Source: Arachis hypogaea
Taxonomy: Eukaryota > Streptophyta > Magnoliopsida > Fabales > Fabaceae
Direction of reading: 5' to 3'
DNA length: 64,000 nt
Assembly: GCF_003086295.3 (NCBI RefSeq)
Contig: NC_092044.1
Span: 75,478,024-75,542,023, forward strand
Positions 11,506 through 23,336 of the stretch are shown here, in pieces. Numbering within the stretch: the stretch's first letter is position 1; each line of letters opens with the position of its first letter. The position numbers were made by a program, and so were the translations under genes. Below the pieces are notes generated by a model. The model searched no databases and was not told the DNA's origin. It saw only the letters and a list, made by a program, of their open reading frames with translations.

Positions 11506-11664
11506 ATGTTTGGTATCCTTAATTTTGAATTATGCCTTAGCTTTATTTAATTATATATGAGTTTCAACAGTTTTTCCTTTTTTTATGTGTATTTTGATCA
11601 TTCAGAGTGCTTAGAAAAGAAACAGGTGAAATCAAATAGATTTTTGGATACCCTGGAGGAGTTG

Positions 11665-12030
11665 GAGTCGGATTGGGTGGCGCTTAACTTGACTTTTTGA
11701 AGTTAGGCGCCAGACTGTGCGTCGAATTTGGCATTGGCTACTGGGAGGGTGGCGCCTAACTTGGTTTCATGAAGTTGTGCACCACATTAAGGCCACTTTG
11801 GAAGAATGCCTCCGGAGGGGTGGCACCTAACTTGGTAATTCTGAAGTTAGGTGTCACTTAAGATAAAAAAGGGGTTCATTCCTAACTTGGATGGCACCAA
11901 GTTAGGCGCCAGTGAAGCAATCCAATTCGGGACACACGGCGCCTAACTTCACCTTCGCCAAGTTAGGCGCCAAGAAGGACCAAGCATGCAGCGCCCAAAT
12001 CCAAGTCCACCAAGTTAGGTACTAACTCTC
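11665..12030 (+). repeat. Array of GGCGCCTAACTT inverted repeats, H copy 1
   Basis: About a dozen half-sites GGCGCCTAACTT and AAGTTAGGCGCC alternate, forming palindromes such as TGGCGCCTAACTT…AAGTTAGGCGCCA. The array lies between the post-pol motif and the TATA box at 12317, the same place as in copy 2 (26785-27215). Confidence 0.75.
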
Positions 12031-12400
12031 TCCCTTTGTCTTATTCTCCACAAGAATCTTACAATTTCTGCACCAAATCACAAGGACTCAGTCCCCACTT
12101 CATGCCAACTTCACCCATAAATTCCTCTATCAATTCCTTTCCTTTTCTCCTTCCCCATTTATTCCCTTTCCTTACCAACCCATGAACCCCACTAATGCCC
12201 CTCCTTCCCATCAACAAATCCCCATGCCCCTTTGACTGAAACCCCTAACCTCTTTCTAATTCCACTTTCTTTCTTTCTTTCCCCCTATAACCCACCCCGT
12301 GACTCCCATCTATCTCTATATATATTACCCTCATCCCTCACATAACCCACAACAAATTCCAGATATTAACCCACATCCCCTATACCCACTCCAATGTCCT
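12031..12400 (+). promoter_or_regulatory. Putative internal promoter and UTR before the (missing) third ORF, H copy 1
   Basis: C-rich, pyrimidine-rich sequence with a TATA-like CTCTATATATATTA at 12314-12327, followed by CACATAACCCACAAC. Copy 2 has the same arrangement ahead of its third ORF. Here LTR G is inserted at 12401, before any ORF start. Confidence 0.5.
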
Positions 12401-13853
12401 TGACGTACGGAAAATTACCGATTAAGAATTTAATTTAGAAATCAACATTGCAAGTATAGTTCTTAATCAATAAAAATTCTGTGTATCAATTTAAAAAGGT
12501 TGTCACAAAATTTAGAAATAAATACTGGGAGTAGAAATCCCAGGTCGTCTCCCAACGAGTTGCTAAGAGAGTGCGAATTATTGATTAGGGGGTTTCTCAA
12601 AAAATTGGAGTTTGGGGAATGGGAAAATAAATATTATAAATTAACAAGAGATTTTATGCAATTGAAATAAAAGCCATGACCTGGAAAAGATTAATAAGAA
12701 GTTCTATCCTTGTTGGAAATTCCCAAGAGTAATAGTAAAATGTTGTTATTTTTACTTAGTTAACCCTCAACGAATGAAGGAAAGTCAAGTAATTGAGCTA
12801 GTTCTTATTCACAAGTTCTAATCGTCTCTCTTGGGAAGGATTAGCGTTTGTGACTAGAGAGTCAGCCAACAACTTCCGATTATCAATCAACTCTTGAGTG
12901 TTCCAACTCAAGGGTCTCCTATTAATCAACTCCCAAGTCAAGTTGGGAGTCTACTCCATTGACATGGATGCCAATTTCACATACATATTCAAGGGGTAGA
13001 AAGAAGACATGGTAATTTTAAACTCATTTGAAAATAATCAAGAAATAATAAAATTAAATAGAAAAGTATCCTTGCATTAATTAATTCCGAAATAGAGGAT
13101 ATCCAATTATAACTTTGAATAGGGTAAATGGGAAAATAAAAAGAGTACAGGAATAGGAAACAAACTAGAATAATAAAGACTTCATGAAGGTAGTAACTCC
13201 TTGTAATATCCAACTCAAAAGCATAAAGCTGGAATCTATGAATATGAAGAACCATAGAGAAAGTAGTAGTTTTTCTCTCTAAGATTCAAAACTAAAACTA
13301 AAAATTATTGAATGAGTGAATGTGGTAATATGTCTTGAGTCTCTGCTGTCCCCTGGCTCTAGTCTATATTTCTGGGCCAAAAACTGGGTCCAAACGCAGC
13401 CCAAAATCGCCCCCAGCATTTTCTGTGTTTTCTGCATGTGGCGCATGTCACGCGTACGCGTCAAGTACATGTGCGCATCAATGGTCCTCTACGCGTCTCG
13501 CGCGTCCGTGGTAAGTGCGCGTCTGCGTCCATAGGGAAGGCGTCAATTTGCGCTTATGCGTCAAGTACTTTATTTTCTTGCGTTCTTTCCATTTTTACAA
13601 GCTTCCTTTCCATCCTCTAAGCCATTCCTGCCCTTTAAAGCCTAAAAATACTTAACACACGGATCACGGCATCGAATGGTAAAAAGAGCAATTAAAAACA
13701 CACAATTTATGGGTTTGGGTAGCAAGTTCTCAATCATAGAACAACACTGGGAAGGATTTGTAAAACCATGCAAATTGTATGAATAAGTATGTAGAGAATT
13801 GATAAATACCACTTAATTTAGCACAAGGTAAACCACAAAATAGTTGTTTATCA
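12401..13853 (-). repeat. 3' LTR of a minus-strand family G element
   Basis: It runs from TGACGTACGG to GTTTATCA, 1453 bp with TG…CA ends. Immediately to the right the minus strand gives the polypurine tract AAGTGTGGGGAGAT, which places the internal region to the right and makes this the 3' LTR. A CpG-rich cluster of CGCGTACGCGT-type motifs occupies 13440-13560. It is inserted in family H sequence. Confidence 0.85.
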
Positions 13854-14345
13854 ATCTCCCCACACTTAAACATTAGCATGTCCTTGTGCAAGGCTCAAGG
13901 AGATAAATAATGAATGGGAGAAAGTAAGACTCATGGAATGCAACCTATGTAAATGAATGCAACTACATGCTAAGATGTTTCTACCCACTTGGTTAAAAAT
14001 AAACAACTACTCCAAGACAAACATAAATTAGATTCCACTAATTCAAATCACACAATAAGAAGCAAGTAAACTTATAAGAAGATAGCTCATAAAAGCCGGG
14101 AACATAGAATCAAGCATTGAACTCTCACTGGAAAAGTATATGAACTCTAATCACTCAGATGTTTAGGGTTAATCCACTCTAGTCTCCTCTAGTCATGCTT
14201 CTAAAATTTTACTTTTCATCTAACCAATCAACAAATATCTAGTGTACTAATGCAAACATGATGAGGTCTTTCCAAGGTTGTAATGGGGCTAAGGTAAGGG
14301 TGAGGATATATGTATGGCTAAGTGAGCTATAAATTGAATCTTTGA
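13854..14345 (-). mobile_element. 3' untranslated internal region of the family G element
   Basis: It begins with the polypurine tract and continues as AT-rich sequence to the end of the third ORF. The usual ACACTTAAA motif near the LTR is present. I see no coding sequence. Confidence 0.6.
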
Positions 14346-15415
14346 CTAACATAAGTTTTGCCGATCGAACCTCTGAAGGATCTGAAGGAACATCTGAGTA
14401 GTGGATGGTGGAGGAGGTGTGGATGATGGCAGGGCAGAAGTAGGAGGAGTGTCTACAGAAGAGCCTGGATGTCGGCTAGTGGAGGATACTGGAGGTCTGA
14501 TATACTTCACATTCGGGACATGCTAATTAGCCACTGGAATCATGGCTTTGGTGTCCCCAGCCCTATAGGAATGCCAGCTGCGGAGACAAGATCCAAAACT
14601 AGTGTGGGAAAAGGTAGGTTGCCTGCAATTTGTACATGCCCCATGGCCTGCCGAATGTACATTGGTAGATTAAAAGGATACTCTGTGAGAATGCACCAGA
14701 TGAGGATAGCCATATCTGCAGTGAAGGTGGACTCGTAAGTGCTTGGAAAGACATAGTGGGACATAATCTGTGCCCACACGCGAGCCTCCAAGGTAAGGGC
14801 TGGAGCTGCAATGCTCTTAGGTCGAGTCCGATGTTGTCCATAGATCCAAGTGCTGCCTGGTTGTGCGATAACTCCCAGGACACTATCCCAGTCAAATTGG
14901 TATGTCTGGAGCTTGAGAGAGGCCTTCTGATTGGTGTCCAACCCCTCTGGTCCAGGTGGAAGATCGAATACTCTCTGAATGGCCCCTTCGGAGACAGGGA
15001 CTTGCTTTTGACGAACATAGATAGACTGCAGGGTCGGCGAGTGAAAGTTGGAGTAGAATTCAACTACCCACAATAGGTTGACCTGCTGCGGCTGCCGTCT
15101 CAAGAATCCCTACTGTCTCCTCTCGATGCAGGACTCCACAAACTCAGCAAGGTGTGTTGGAAGAATGAGTAGGCACTCATTATTGTTGTTCCTGTCAGCC
15201 AGGATGGGGAACATCCGCTCACAGTAATGGTTAGTGAACCGTGCAGAGTCCCTAGCAGGAAAAGCCTTATCTGCTTCATCAACCTTGATGATTCTCTTTA
15301 TTCGCTTTGTGGGTGGCTTAACGCTTGTAGAAGGTGGTGTCTCAGCCAAGGTTCTTTTAGTGCCTTGCCTAGCTGGTGTCTTGTCAGTAGCCTTCTCATT
15401 TCCTTTCTCGGTACC
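14346..15415 (-). pseudogene. Third ORF of family G, putative plant transposon protein domain
   Basis: Read on the minus strand from 15415, a basic segment (RQGTKRTLAE…PTKRIKRIIKV) leads into a domain with ERMFPILADRNN, LWVVEFYSNFHSP and VRQKQVPVSEGAIQRVFDLP, then a Trp/Pro-rich half to 14540. This resembles the third-ORF proteins of families A, B and H here, which I place with the Pfam putative plant transposon proteins (Transposase_32 type). One nonsense codon (RRQ*GFLRR, 15107-15109) sits where relatives have Trp. A TGA at 14540 cuts the tail. Its 5' end was removed by the E LTR at 15416, so the apparent start at 15520 lies in LTR sequence. The function of the family is unknown. Confidence 0.65.
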
Positions 15416-15956
15416 TGTTCCAAGGGTTACATGAAACTGTAGGTCGATCTCGATCGAGATCTTCTGTGCCGGTCGGAGATGACGTGTCCGGCGTGTAGGT
15501 GGTGGCCGGAGCTGCCGCATCCAACTTGTTGGACTGCCAATGTTGCTGATCCTTTGTCACCGGAGGGTGGTGGTACCTGCAAGGGACTCCGATGCTTAAG
15601 TTAGCAAAGGTATTAAACAGGTTTTTAGTAGAATCAGAGTATGAGTTATACCTGGGTGCTCTAGTGTATTTATAGAAGTGTGGAGTGACCTTTTTAGATA
15701 AGATAAGTTAGTTATCTTATTTTTATCTTATCTTCAAGTGAGGTTATCTTATCTTTCAAAGGAACCGCCCTTCTCTCTGTAGGCTTTGAGCTGCCTTAGA
15801 ATTTGGGGCGTGGTCCTCTGTTTGGGCCCTTTTTGGGCTTTCCTGGTGATTTGACCGAGCTCTTTGAGAATAGGTCGGATTGTCCTGACCTGAAGAAGTC
15901 GGTCGACTTGTCAATAGAGCATCCTGGGTCGGACAGCTCGACCCAGGGTATGAACA
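15416..15956 (-). repeat. 3' LTR of a minus-strand family E element
   Basis: 541 bp, from TGTTCCAAGGGTTAC (LTR end, minus strand) to GGGTATGAACA (LTR start). It matches the 539 and 541 bp LTRs at 27407-27945 and 37397-37937. The polypurine tract GAGCAGGGGCAC on the minus strand follows at 15957, so the element body lies to the right. It is inserted in the third ORF of G. A GATAAG hairpin lies at 15697-15720. Confidence 0.9.
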
Positions 15957-17099
15957 GTGCCCCTGCTCGAGCTCTTCTGTTTTGAGGTCGAGTCTTCAGT
16001 TTTAGGACTCGATCCTTTTATGGTGAAGCCGAACTCGAGCATTTTGTCGATTTCTTCTTTGCAAGGGTTCTCCTTTTTGAATATGGAACGTTTTTCTTTT
16101 GCTTCTTCTTAAAAGCGCGCATTTTTGCATTTAGCGCTCATAGCCTTGGGAATGTGCGAGGGTTTAATACCCTTATTAATTGGTTTTTAATTGCCCCGTT
16201 TCTCTTAGCCTCTCTGTTTTTGAATTTCACGCTTAAAAAATGGTTTTTCTTCTCCGTAACTTTCTTTTTCTTTCTTTCTTTGTATTTTCTGAAGTTTGCT
16301 ATTTTCGTATTTCTTCCTGCGACGTTGCTTGGCGATTATTAGTGCTTTCCTTATTGTGAAAGGGCGATTCCTAATTCCATCTTCTACCTTCAACTTCGTC
16401 AAAGCTTTCTGCTTTTTCCAAGTTGGTTTTTCTTTCCGCTTTTTTACTTTCTTCATTGCTTTGCTTTCGGTTTTTGGTAAAGTTTTGATTTTGCTATGAT
16501 GCATGTTGTTACTGAGGCTTTTACTTTCCTGGAAAGATTGTTCCTTTGACGTCTTTTCGTCATGTTGGTAACTATGATGACTTTGGGTATGAACAATAAC
16601 TTTGCTGGCGAACCTTAGAAAGTAACGATTTTTTGATGGCTCGTTTTGATTTTGTGTCATTTGCCTGTTTGGGGGGGGGATTTATTTCTCTGAAAAAAGG
16701 TGGCGCCTTTGATGAATACATTTTACTGCTTGGTAGTTCTATTTGCTGATAAGCTGAGACTATGAATTTGGGAGGTAGTTATTTTGATGACTTTATTTGA
16801 TTTATAGCTTTTTGAGGTAATGTCTTTTCTTTTCTTCTCGGGATGTTGCTTTTTGAGAGAGGGCTTTTCTTTGTCTTTGCTGAGAGTTTTGTTGGGGTGT
16901 TAGTCTTGTAGGTTTTCCTGAGTCTTTGTTCTGTTAACTGCCTCCAAAGGATGCCCCTGGATCTTTTTGGTGTGGGTCCTGGGGTTTCCTTTTGTTGCCT
17001 GTACTATGCTAGATTATGTTGTCTGAGTTGTTTTGATTTCGTCCGAGATGTTTTTTTAGTAATCCAATCTTCTTTTATTGTTTGTAGGAATAGTTGGCC
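15957..17099 (-). mobile_element. 3' internal region of the minus-strand family E element
   Basis: It begins with the polypurine tract, then a T-rich plus strand with no domain I recognise. A lysine-rich minus-strand open frame (16205-16660) is probably a by-product of that T-rich composition. A plausible splice acceptor (TTTGTAG at 17082-17088) ends the region just before the antisense ORF. Confidence 0.6.
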
Positions 17100-18353
17100 A
17101 TGTCTTCTCGCAAAAATATTGTCGAGGCGTCTTCTAAGGTTCCTGAGGGGATGTCCGATTGGCTGGACTCCCTTGTGTTGCTATGTGTTTCTTTAGCCAA
17201 TTTTGAATTTTGTGTAACGCTTAGAAGACATCGTTGTATTTGTAGCAGTGAGGATGAGGAGAACAATTATGAGTTAGTGGCACCTGATTCTGATGATAGA
17301 GTTTGCTTCCCTATCCTGACTCGGGGGGAAGGGGGCGTCCCTTTTTCTATGCCTATGACTTCTTATTCAGCCAAATGAACATCACCTTTCCTTTTACTTC
17401 TTTTGAAACTGACCTGTTATGGTCCTGTAACGTAGCCCCCTCTTAGCTTCATCCGAATTCTTGGGGCTTCATCAAGATTTTTCAGCTCGTTTGTCAAGAA
17501 TTTGCTGTTACACCTTCTCAAACTCTTTTTTTTTGTATCTTTTCGTGTTGACCAAGCCTGGGACTACCAAGAAGAAGGCTTCTTGGATTTGTTTTAGGTC
17601 TGCCCAGGGGCATAAGGTTTTTTCTATGTATGACAAGTCTTTTCGTGATTTTAAGAATTACTTCTTTAAGGTCCGGGCTGTTGAAGGAGTCAGGCCTTTC
17701 TTTTTGGACAAAAATAACGAACCCCACTTTCCTTTAGAGTGGCAAAGGAACGTAGTTGTATCCCGGTATACTTGGGAGATATTGGACGAGGTTGAGCAGG
17801 TCTTTGTGAATGTCTTAGAGGATATTTGGGGGGAACCTCCTCATCTGGATACTGAAAAATCTTTGGGGGACCCATCCCTTGTTCGAACTGCTTTGGGTAT
17901 TACTTGATATATTTTGTTTCTTGTTTTTACTTTGCTTTCTTCTTCTTTCCTGGTTTGTAAAACTGTAGGTTTTTATTTTTCAGAGATGGCCAAGAATAAT
18001 GATGCGATGAAGCCTTTCAAAAAGGCGAGAAAGGCTACTGCAGCTCAGAACATCATGACCCGAGCGGATGGGGAAGGGTCCTCTCAAGTCTCATTGAAGC
18101 CATCTGTGCCGAGCTCTCTTGGCCCGAGGAGAATGATCCCTACTCCTCGAGTTCGTTTAGTGGATCCTCCACAGTCTTCTAGTGCTGCTGTGGCTTCTTC
18201 TACGGCCGTTCCTCCTTTCAAAAGACCTCAGACCGTTGAACCCTTCAATCTGGATGCGCCTGATTTTGACCCTATTGGATTTGTAGACCAGCAGATCGGT
18301 CCTTATGGTGCCCTCTCTATGGATGATGTTTCTCTCCTTCATCACTTATGGAC
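17100..18353 (+). pseudogene. Antisense extra ORF of family E, gypsy-type transposase (Transposase_28-like), spliced
   Basis: This ORF runs opposite to its host element. After MSSRKNIVEASSK and an acidic segment, the frame (two frameshifts, near 17325 and in a T-run at about 17530) gives SFETDLLWSCNVAPS, then LHPNSWGFIKIFQLVCQEF. That pattern I associate with the Pfam putative gypsy-type transposon family (PF04195), followed by KASWICFRSAQGHKVFSMYD and FPLEWQRN. A GT…AG intron at 17897-17983 joins TTG-G to AG-ATG in frame, leading into a basic MAKNNDAMKPFKKARK segment and a Pro/Ser-rich tail. It is truncated at 18353. Antisense ORFs of this kind are known from Tat-lineage elements. Role unknown. 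Confidence 0.6.
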
Positions 18354-20794
18354 TATAAGAAATAGGATAAATAATCCCAGTCTTTAGTAACTTAGTGACC
18401 TCTTTTTGCACCACCTCCTTCATGGCTGGATTTAGCCGCCTCTGTGGTTGAACCACTGGCTTAGCATCATCCTCTAATAGGATCTTGTGCATGCATCTGG
18501 CTGGGAAATGCCCTTAAGATCACTTATGGACCACCCAAGAGCTGTCTTGTATGTTCTTAGCACCTGAATTAGTGCTTTCTCTTCCTGTGGCTCTAAAGCA
18601 GAGCTTATGATCACGAGAAAAGTGTCATCCTCTCCCAGAAATTCATATTTCAAGGATGGTGGTAGTAGTTTGAGTTCGGGTTTAGGAGGCTTTTCCTCTT
18701 CTTGAGGAGTTATCAGAGGTTCTTTTGTTTTCTCTGGTTCCTCCAGATCAGGCTGAACATCTTTAAAAATGTCCTCTAGCTCTGATTCGAGACTCTCAGT
18801 CATATTGACCTCTTCCACTAGAGAGTCAATAATATCAATGCTCATGTAGTCATTTGGGGGTGTCTGGATGCTACATAGCTTTGATAGCATTCAACTTAAA
18901 CTCATCCTCATTTACTCTCAGGGTCACCTCCCCTTTTTGGACATCAATGAGGGTTCATCTAGTTGCTAGGGAAGGTCTTCCTAGAATGAGAGTTGCACTC
19001 TTGTGCTCCTCTATTTCCAACACCACAAAGTCAGTGGGAAAGGCAAATGGCCTAACCTTGACAATCATGTCTTCAATTACGCCTGATGGAATTTTAGTGG
19101 AGCCATCAGCAAATTGGAGGCATATCCGGGTTGGTTTAACATCATTAATCAAACTAAGCTTTTTGATAGTGGATGCAGGTATCAGGTTGATACTTGCCCC
19201 AGGATCACATAGAGCTGTCTTGGTACAAGCATCCTCTAATGTGCATGGTATCATAAAGCTTCCGAGATCTTTAAGCTTCTCTGGTAAGCTTTTCAGAATG
19301 ACTACACTGCATTCTTCAGTGAGAAAAATTTTTTCAGTTTCTCTCCAATCCTTCTTATGACTTAAGATCTCTTTTATGTACTTAGCATAAGAGGGTATTT
19401 GCTCAAGTGCCTCTGCAAACGGAATCTTTATTTCAAGAGTCCTGAGATAGTCTACAAAGCGGGCAAATTGTTTATCCTGTTCTGCTTGGTGGGTTTCTGA
19501 AGATAAGGCATCTTGGCTTTATAGTCTTCAACCTTAGTTGCTGCAGGTTTACTACCTACAGAAGTGGTTAGAGAAGCCTACTTAAGGGGGTTGTTATCAG
19601 CACTTGCAGGTGTCTGATCCTTCATTAGCATTTGAACGCCAGAATTGGAGGATGTATGGGCGTTTAACGCCAGATTGCCACTCTTTTCTGGCGTTTGGAC
19701 GCCAGAATTAGGCATCCACTAGGCATTTAACGCCACTTTTTCACCCTTTTCTGGTGTTTAAACGCCAGAATCATTCCTCTCTGGGCTCTTACTATCCTCA
19801 GAGGGATTTTGGGCAGTGGGTTGGTCATCCTCTGTTAGTTGTTCCTTTTTTGGCTTCCTGCTGCCTTGAGTTGAAACATTCAATGTCTTTCCACTCCTTA
19901 AATGAATAGCTTGGCACTCTTCTGTTATCTGTTTAGATAACTGCTGTCTTGTCTGATCAAATTGTGCTTCCATATTCTTGTTAGCATTTATAGTGTCTTG
20001 TAGCATCTCCTTAAATTCTGCTAACTATTTTGTTATAAAAAGCAATTGCTGATTGAGTTCAACAACTTGTTCTGGAGGACTAAGTTCAGTGGATATTGCT
20101 TTAGCCTCTTCTTTCATGGAGGACTCACTACTTAAGTACAGATGCTGATTTCTAGCAACTGTATCAATAAGCTCTTGAGCCTCTTCAATTGTCTTTCTCA
20201 TGTGTATAGATCCACCAGCTGAGTGGTCTAGAGATATCTGGGCCTTTCTGTAAGCCCGTAGTAGGAGATGTCTAACTGCACCCATTCTGAAAACATTTCA
20301 GAGGGGCATTTCCTTAACATCCCTCTGTACCTCTCCTAGGCGTCATAAAGAGATTCACTATCTTCTTGTTTAAAGTCTTGGATGTCCAGCCTTAGCTGTG
20401 TCATCCTTTTTGGAGGTAAATATTAATCTAGGAATTTGTCTGACAATTGTTTCCATGTTCTTATGCTGGCTTTGGGTTGGTTGTTTAACCACCTCTTAGC
20501 TTGGTCTTTTACAGCAAATGGAAATAGCAATAATCTGTAGACATCCTAATCCACTTCTTTATCACGTATTGTGTCAGCAATTTGTAAGAACTGTGCCAGA
20601 AACTCAGTAGGTTCTTCCTGTGGAAGACCGAAATACTAGCAATTTTGCTGCACCATGATAATGAGCTGAGGATTTAACTCAAAACTACTGGCTCTGATGG
20701 AGGGTATACAGATACTACTTCCATATGAAGTAGTAGTGGGGTCAGCATATGACCCCAAAGTCCTTCTGGATTGTTCATTCCCACTTAGGTCCAT
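18354..20794 (-). pseudogene. Gag-protease and start of pol of a minus-strand family A element
   Basis: ATG at 20794 opens gag (MDLSGNEQSRRTLGSYADP), with the retrotransposon gag core RLLLFPFAVKDQAKRWL and a stretch around SLYDA*ERYREMLRKCP, to about 20025. A Glu/Lys linker runs to 19758. The aspartic protease lies around 19254-18955: CDPGASINLIP replaces the usual CDLGASINLMP, and LILGRPSLAT ends the fold. An acidic connector (18890-18474) leads to the first RT residues (VVQPQRRLNPAMKEVVQKEV). Stops are scattered, mostly TAG. Sequence ends abruptly at 18354 against family E, so RT, RNase H and integrase are lost. Order is 5' LTR 21701-23258, leader, gag, protease. Confidence 0.85.
19630..19770. 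repeat. GGCGTTTAACGCC palindrome array inside the gag-protease linker
   Basis: Five or six copies of (T)GGCGTTT-n-AACGCCA palindromes, the same unit that fills the A LTR upstream of its TATA box. Read in the gag frame they close it (…NDSGV*). The array splits the otherwise coding region between gag and protease. Confidence 0.7.
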
Positions 20795-21676
20795 AATGAA
20801 GAAAGAGAAATAAACAATTTTTTCTCCTTTTTTTTTGAAAACCGAAATTAAAAGAAAAAATAAAATAAAATAAAATAAATGAAAAATTGAATATAAGTTG
20901 CAAAAATTAAGAAGAGAAAAAGAAATAAAAGAAATTAGAAACTAAATTAATTACTTAATTAAAAAGATTTGAAAATTTTTTTTGTGTGAATTTTCAAAAA
21001 AATGAGGAGAGAGAAAGTGGTTAGGAAGTTTTGAAAAAGATATGTCCTAAAATTAAAGATACTTGAAAATTAATACTTGTAAGAAAGTAAATAAAAGAAA
21101 AGATTTGAAAAAGATATGATTTAAAATTTTAAAGATTGAAACTTTCTTAACAAGAAAACACCAAACTTAAAATTTTTCAATCAAACTAATAAAATGGGAC
21201 AAGTAATTCGAAAATTTAAAAAGAAAAAGGATTTTGAAAAATTTTATAAAAGATTTTCGAAAAATATAAAAAGAAATTTGAAAAGATTTAAAAAGATAAA
21301 TTTTTAAAATTGAAATTTTGACTTGACTAGTAAGAAACTACCAAATTTTAAAAATTTTGACTAAGTCAACCTAAGGATTTCGAAAATGATGAGTAAATAA
21401 AGGAAAATATATTTTTTTTTGAATTTAATGAGGAAAGAGAAAAATAGTAAAATGACGCCAAACTTAGAATTTTTAGATCAAAAAAAAGAAACAACAAGAA
21501 AACTTTGACTGTTAATATGAACACCAAGAACACTTTTTGAAAATTTTTAAGGAAACAAAAACACAAAGGACACCAAACTTAAAATATGAAACTAGACTCA
21601 ACAGAAAACTCTAAACCAATAAATTATTCCTAATATAAGCATCAAGATGAACTGTCAGTTGTCCAAACTCAAACAA
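20795..21676 (-). mobile_element. AT-rich leader of the minus-strand family A element
   Basis: Untranslated leader between the primer site and gag. It is rich in AAATTTTC/GAAAA runs and holds three copies of ACACCAAACTTA or a near match (about 21168, 21456, 21565). It is equivalent to 54645-56275 of the other A element. No gene. Confidence 0.7.
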
Positions 21677-21694
21677 TCACCGGCAACGGTACCA
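21677..21694 (-). other. Decayed primer binding site
   Basis: Minus strand TGGTACCGTTGCCGGTGA, two changes from the tRNA-Asp complement. It lies six bases from the LTR edge. Confidence 0.75.
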
Positions 21695-21700
21695 AAAACT

Positions 21701-23258
21701 TTGTGCACGAAATTGTGATCACACTTTTCACAACTCCGTACAACTAACCAACAAGTGCACTGGGTCGTCTAAGTAATACCTTACGTGAGTAAGGGTCGAT
21801 CCCACGGAGATTGTCGGCTTGAAGCAAGCTATGGTTATCTTGCAAATCTTAGTCAGGAGATTAATGATAAAAATGATTTTGCTTATGAAAAATAAATAAC
21901 ATGAAATAAATGATACTTGTGATTCAGTAATGAGGAATAGGTTGAGGTTCTGGAGATGCTCTATCATCTGAATCTCTGCTTTCCTACTATCTTCTTCTCC
22001 AAACCCGCATGGCTTCCTTCCATGGCAGGCTGTATGATCCTCTCAGTGAAAATGGTCCAAGCTCGATTTCTGCACGGCTAATCAACTGTCGGATTTCTCA
22101 TCTCGGATGAAAAATACCAGGCACAGCCACCGCATGGCTAATCATCTATCGGTTCTCACTTATGTCGGAATAGGATCTCTCTATCCTTTTGTACACTGTC
22201 ACTGCACCCAACATTCATGAGTTTGAAGCTTGTCACAGTCATCCCCTTCCAGATCCTACTCAAAATACCACAGACAAGGTTTAGACTTTTTGGATATTAG
22301 GAATGCTGCCAATTTGTTCTAGCCTCTACCACGAAGGTTCTAATCTCACGGACTCGGTCTGTGGATCAGAGACCCAAGAGATATGCACTCAAGCTGTCGC
22401 CCAATGACTACGGTGAGCTCAGATAGAATGGGAGTGCTTCTCAGGCACACGTTCATAAAGTTGAGAATAATGATGAGTGTCACGGATCATCATATTCTCT
22501 ATTTTGAAGTACGAGTGAGTATCTTAGAATAGAATCAAGCGTGATTGAATAGTAATTGCATTAATCCATTGAGACACAACAGAGCTCCTCACCCCCACCT
22601 ATGGGGTTCAGAGACTCATGCCGTAGAATATACAATATGAGATGTAAAAATGTCATAAGTTACTAATGAATCTCTAAAAGTAGTTTTTATACTAAACTAG
22701 TAACCTAGGTTTACAGAAAATGAGTAACTAAGTGCAGATAGTGTAAAAATCTACTTCTGGGGTCCACTTGGTGAGTGTTTGGGCTGAGCTTTAAAGCTTT
22801 CACGTGCATAGGCCATTCTTGGAGTTAAACACCAGTTTGGGTGCCAGTTTGGGCGTTTAACTCCAATTTTGGTGCCAGTTCTGGCGAATTACACCAGAAA
22901 AGAGTTTCTGGCAGGCGTTTATACATTTCTAGAATGTCCAAGATGTCTACTTTCCAACGCAATTGAGAGTGCGCCAATTGGGCTTCTGTAGCTCCAGAAA
23001 ATCCACTTCGAGTGCAGAAGGGTCAGAATCCAACAGCATCTGCAGTCCTTTCTCAGCCTCTGAATCAGATTTTTGCTCAGGTCCCTCAATTTCATCCAGA
23101 AAATACCTAAAATTATAGAAAAACACACAAACTCATAGTAAAGTCCAGAAATGTGATTTTTGCATGAAAACTAATAAAAATATAATAAAAAGTAACTAGA
23201 ACATACTAAAAACTATGTAAAAACAATGCCAAAAAGCGTATAAATTATCTGCTCATCA
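21701..23258 (-). repeat. 5' LTR of the minus-strand family A element
   Basis: 1558 bp, from TTGTGCACGAAATTG (TGGTGCAC in other copies) to GCTCATCA. It contains the palindromes with CTCCAGAAAATCC and the conserved GGATCGACCC-type block near its 3' end. It is inserted in an E LTR, of which only the last 78 bp remain to the right. Confidence 0.9.
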
Positions 23259-23336
23259 GTCGGACACAGTAGTACCGACCAACACAGAAGATCTCATTTA
23301 AGATCGACCTTCAGTTTCAGGTAAGCCTCGGAACAA
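23259..23336 (+). repeat. Terminal 78 bp of a family E LTR
   Basis: GAAGATCTCATTTAAGATCG and CAGTTTCAGGTAAGCCTCGGAACA-like sequence match the end of the E LTRs at 27945 and 37937. The LTR ends CA at 23336 and abuts family H protease. The rest of this E copy has been lost or displaced by the A element. Confidence 0.75.

Noticed and set aside
12401..13853. LTR G as a solo LTR
   Set aside because: The flanking five bases differ (GTCCT and ATCTC) and a polypurine tract plus element body follow on the right, so it is a 3' LTR.
16205..16660. Lysine-rich minus-strand ORF of 151 codons in the 3' region of element E
   Set aside because: The plus strand here is T-rich, which yields Lys-rich frames by composition. 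No domain, and no matching ORF in the other E copy.
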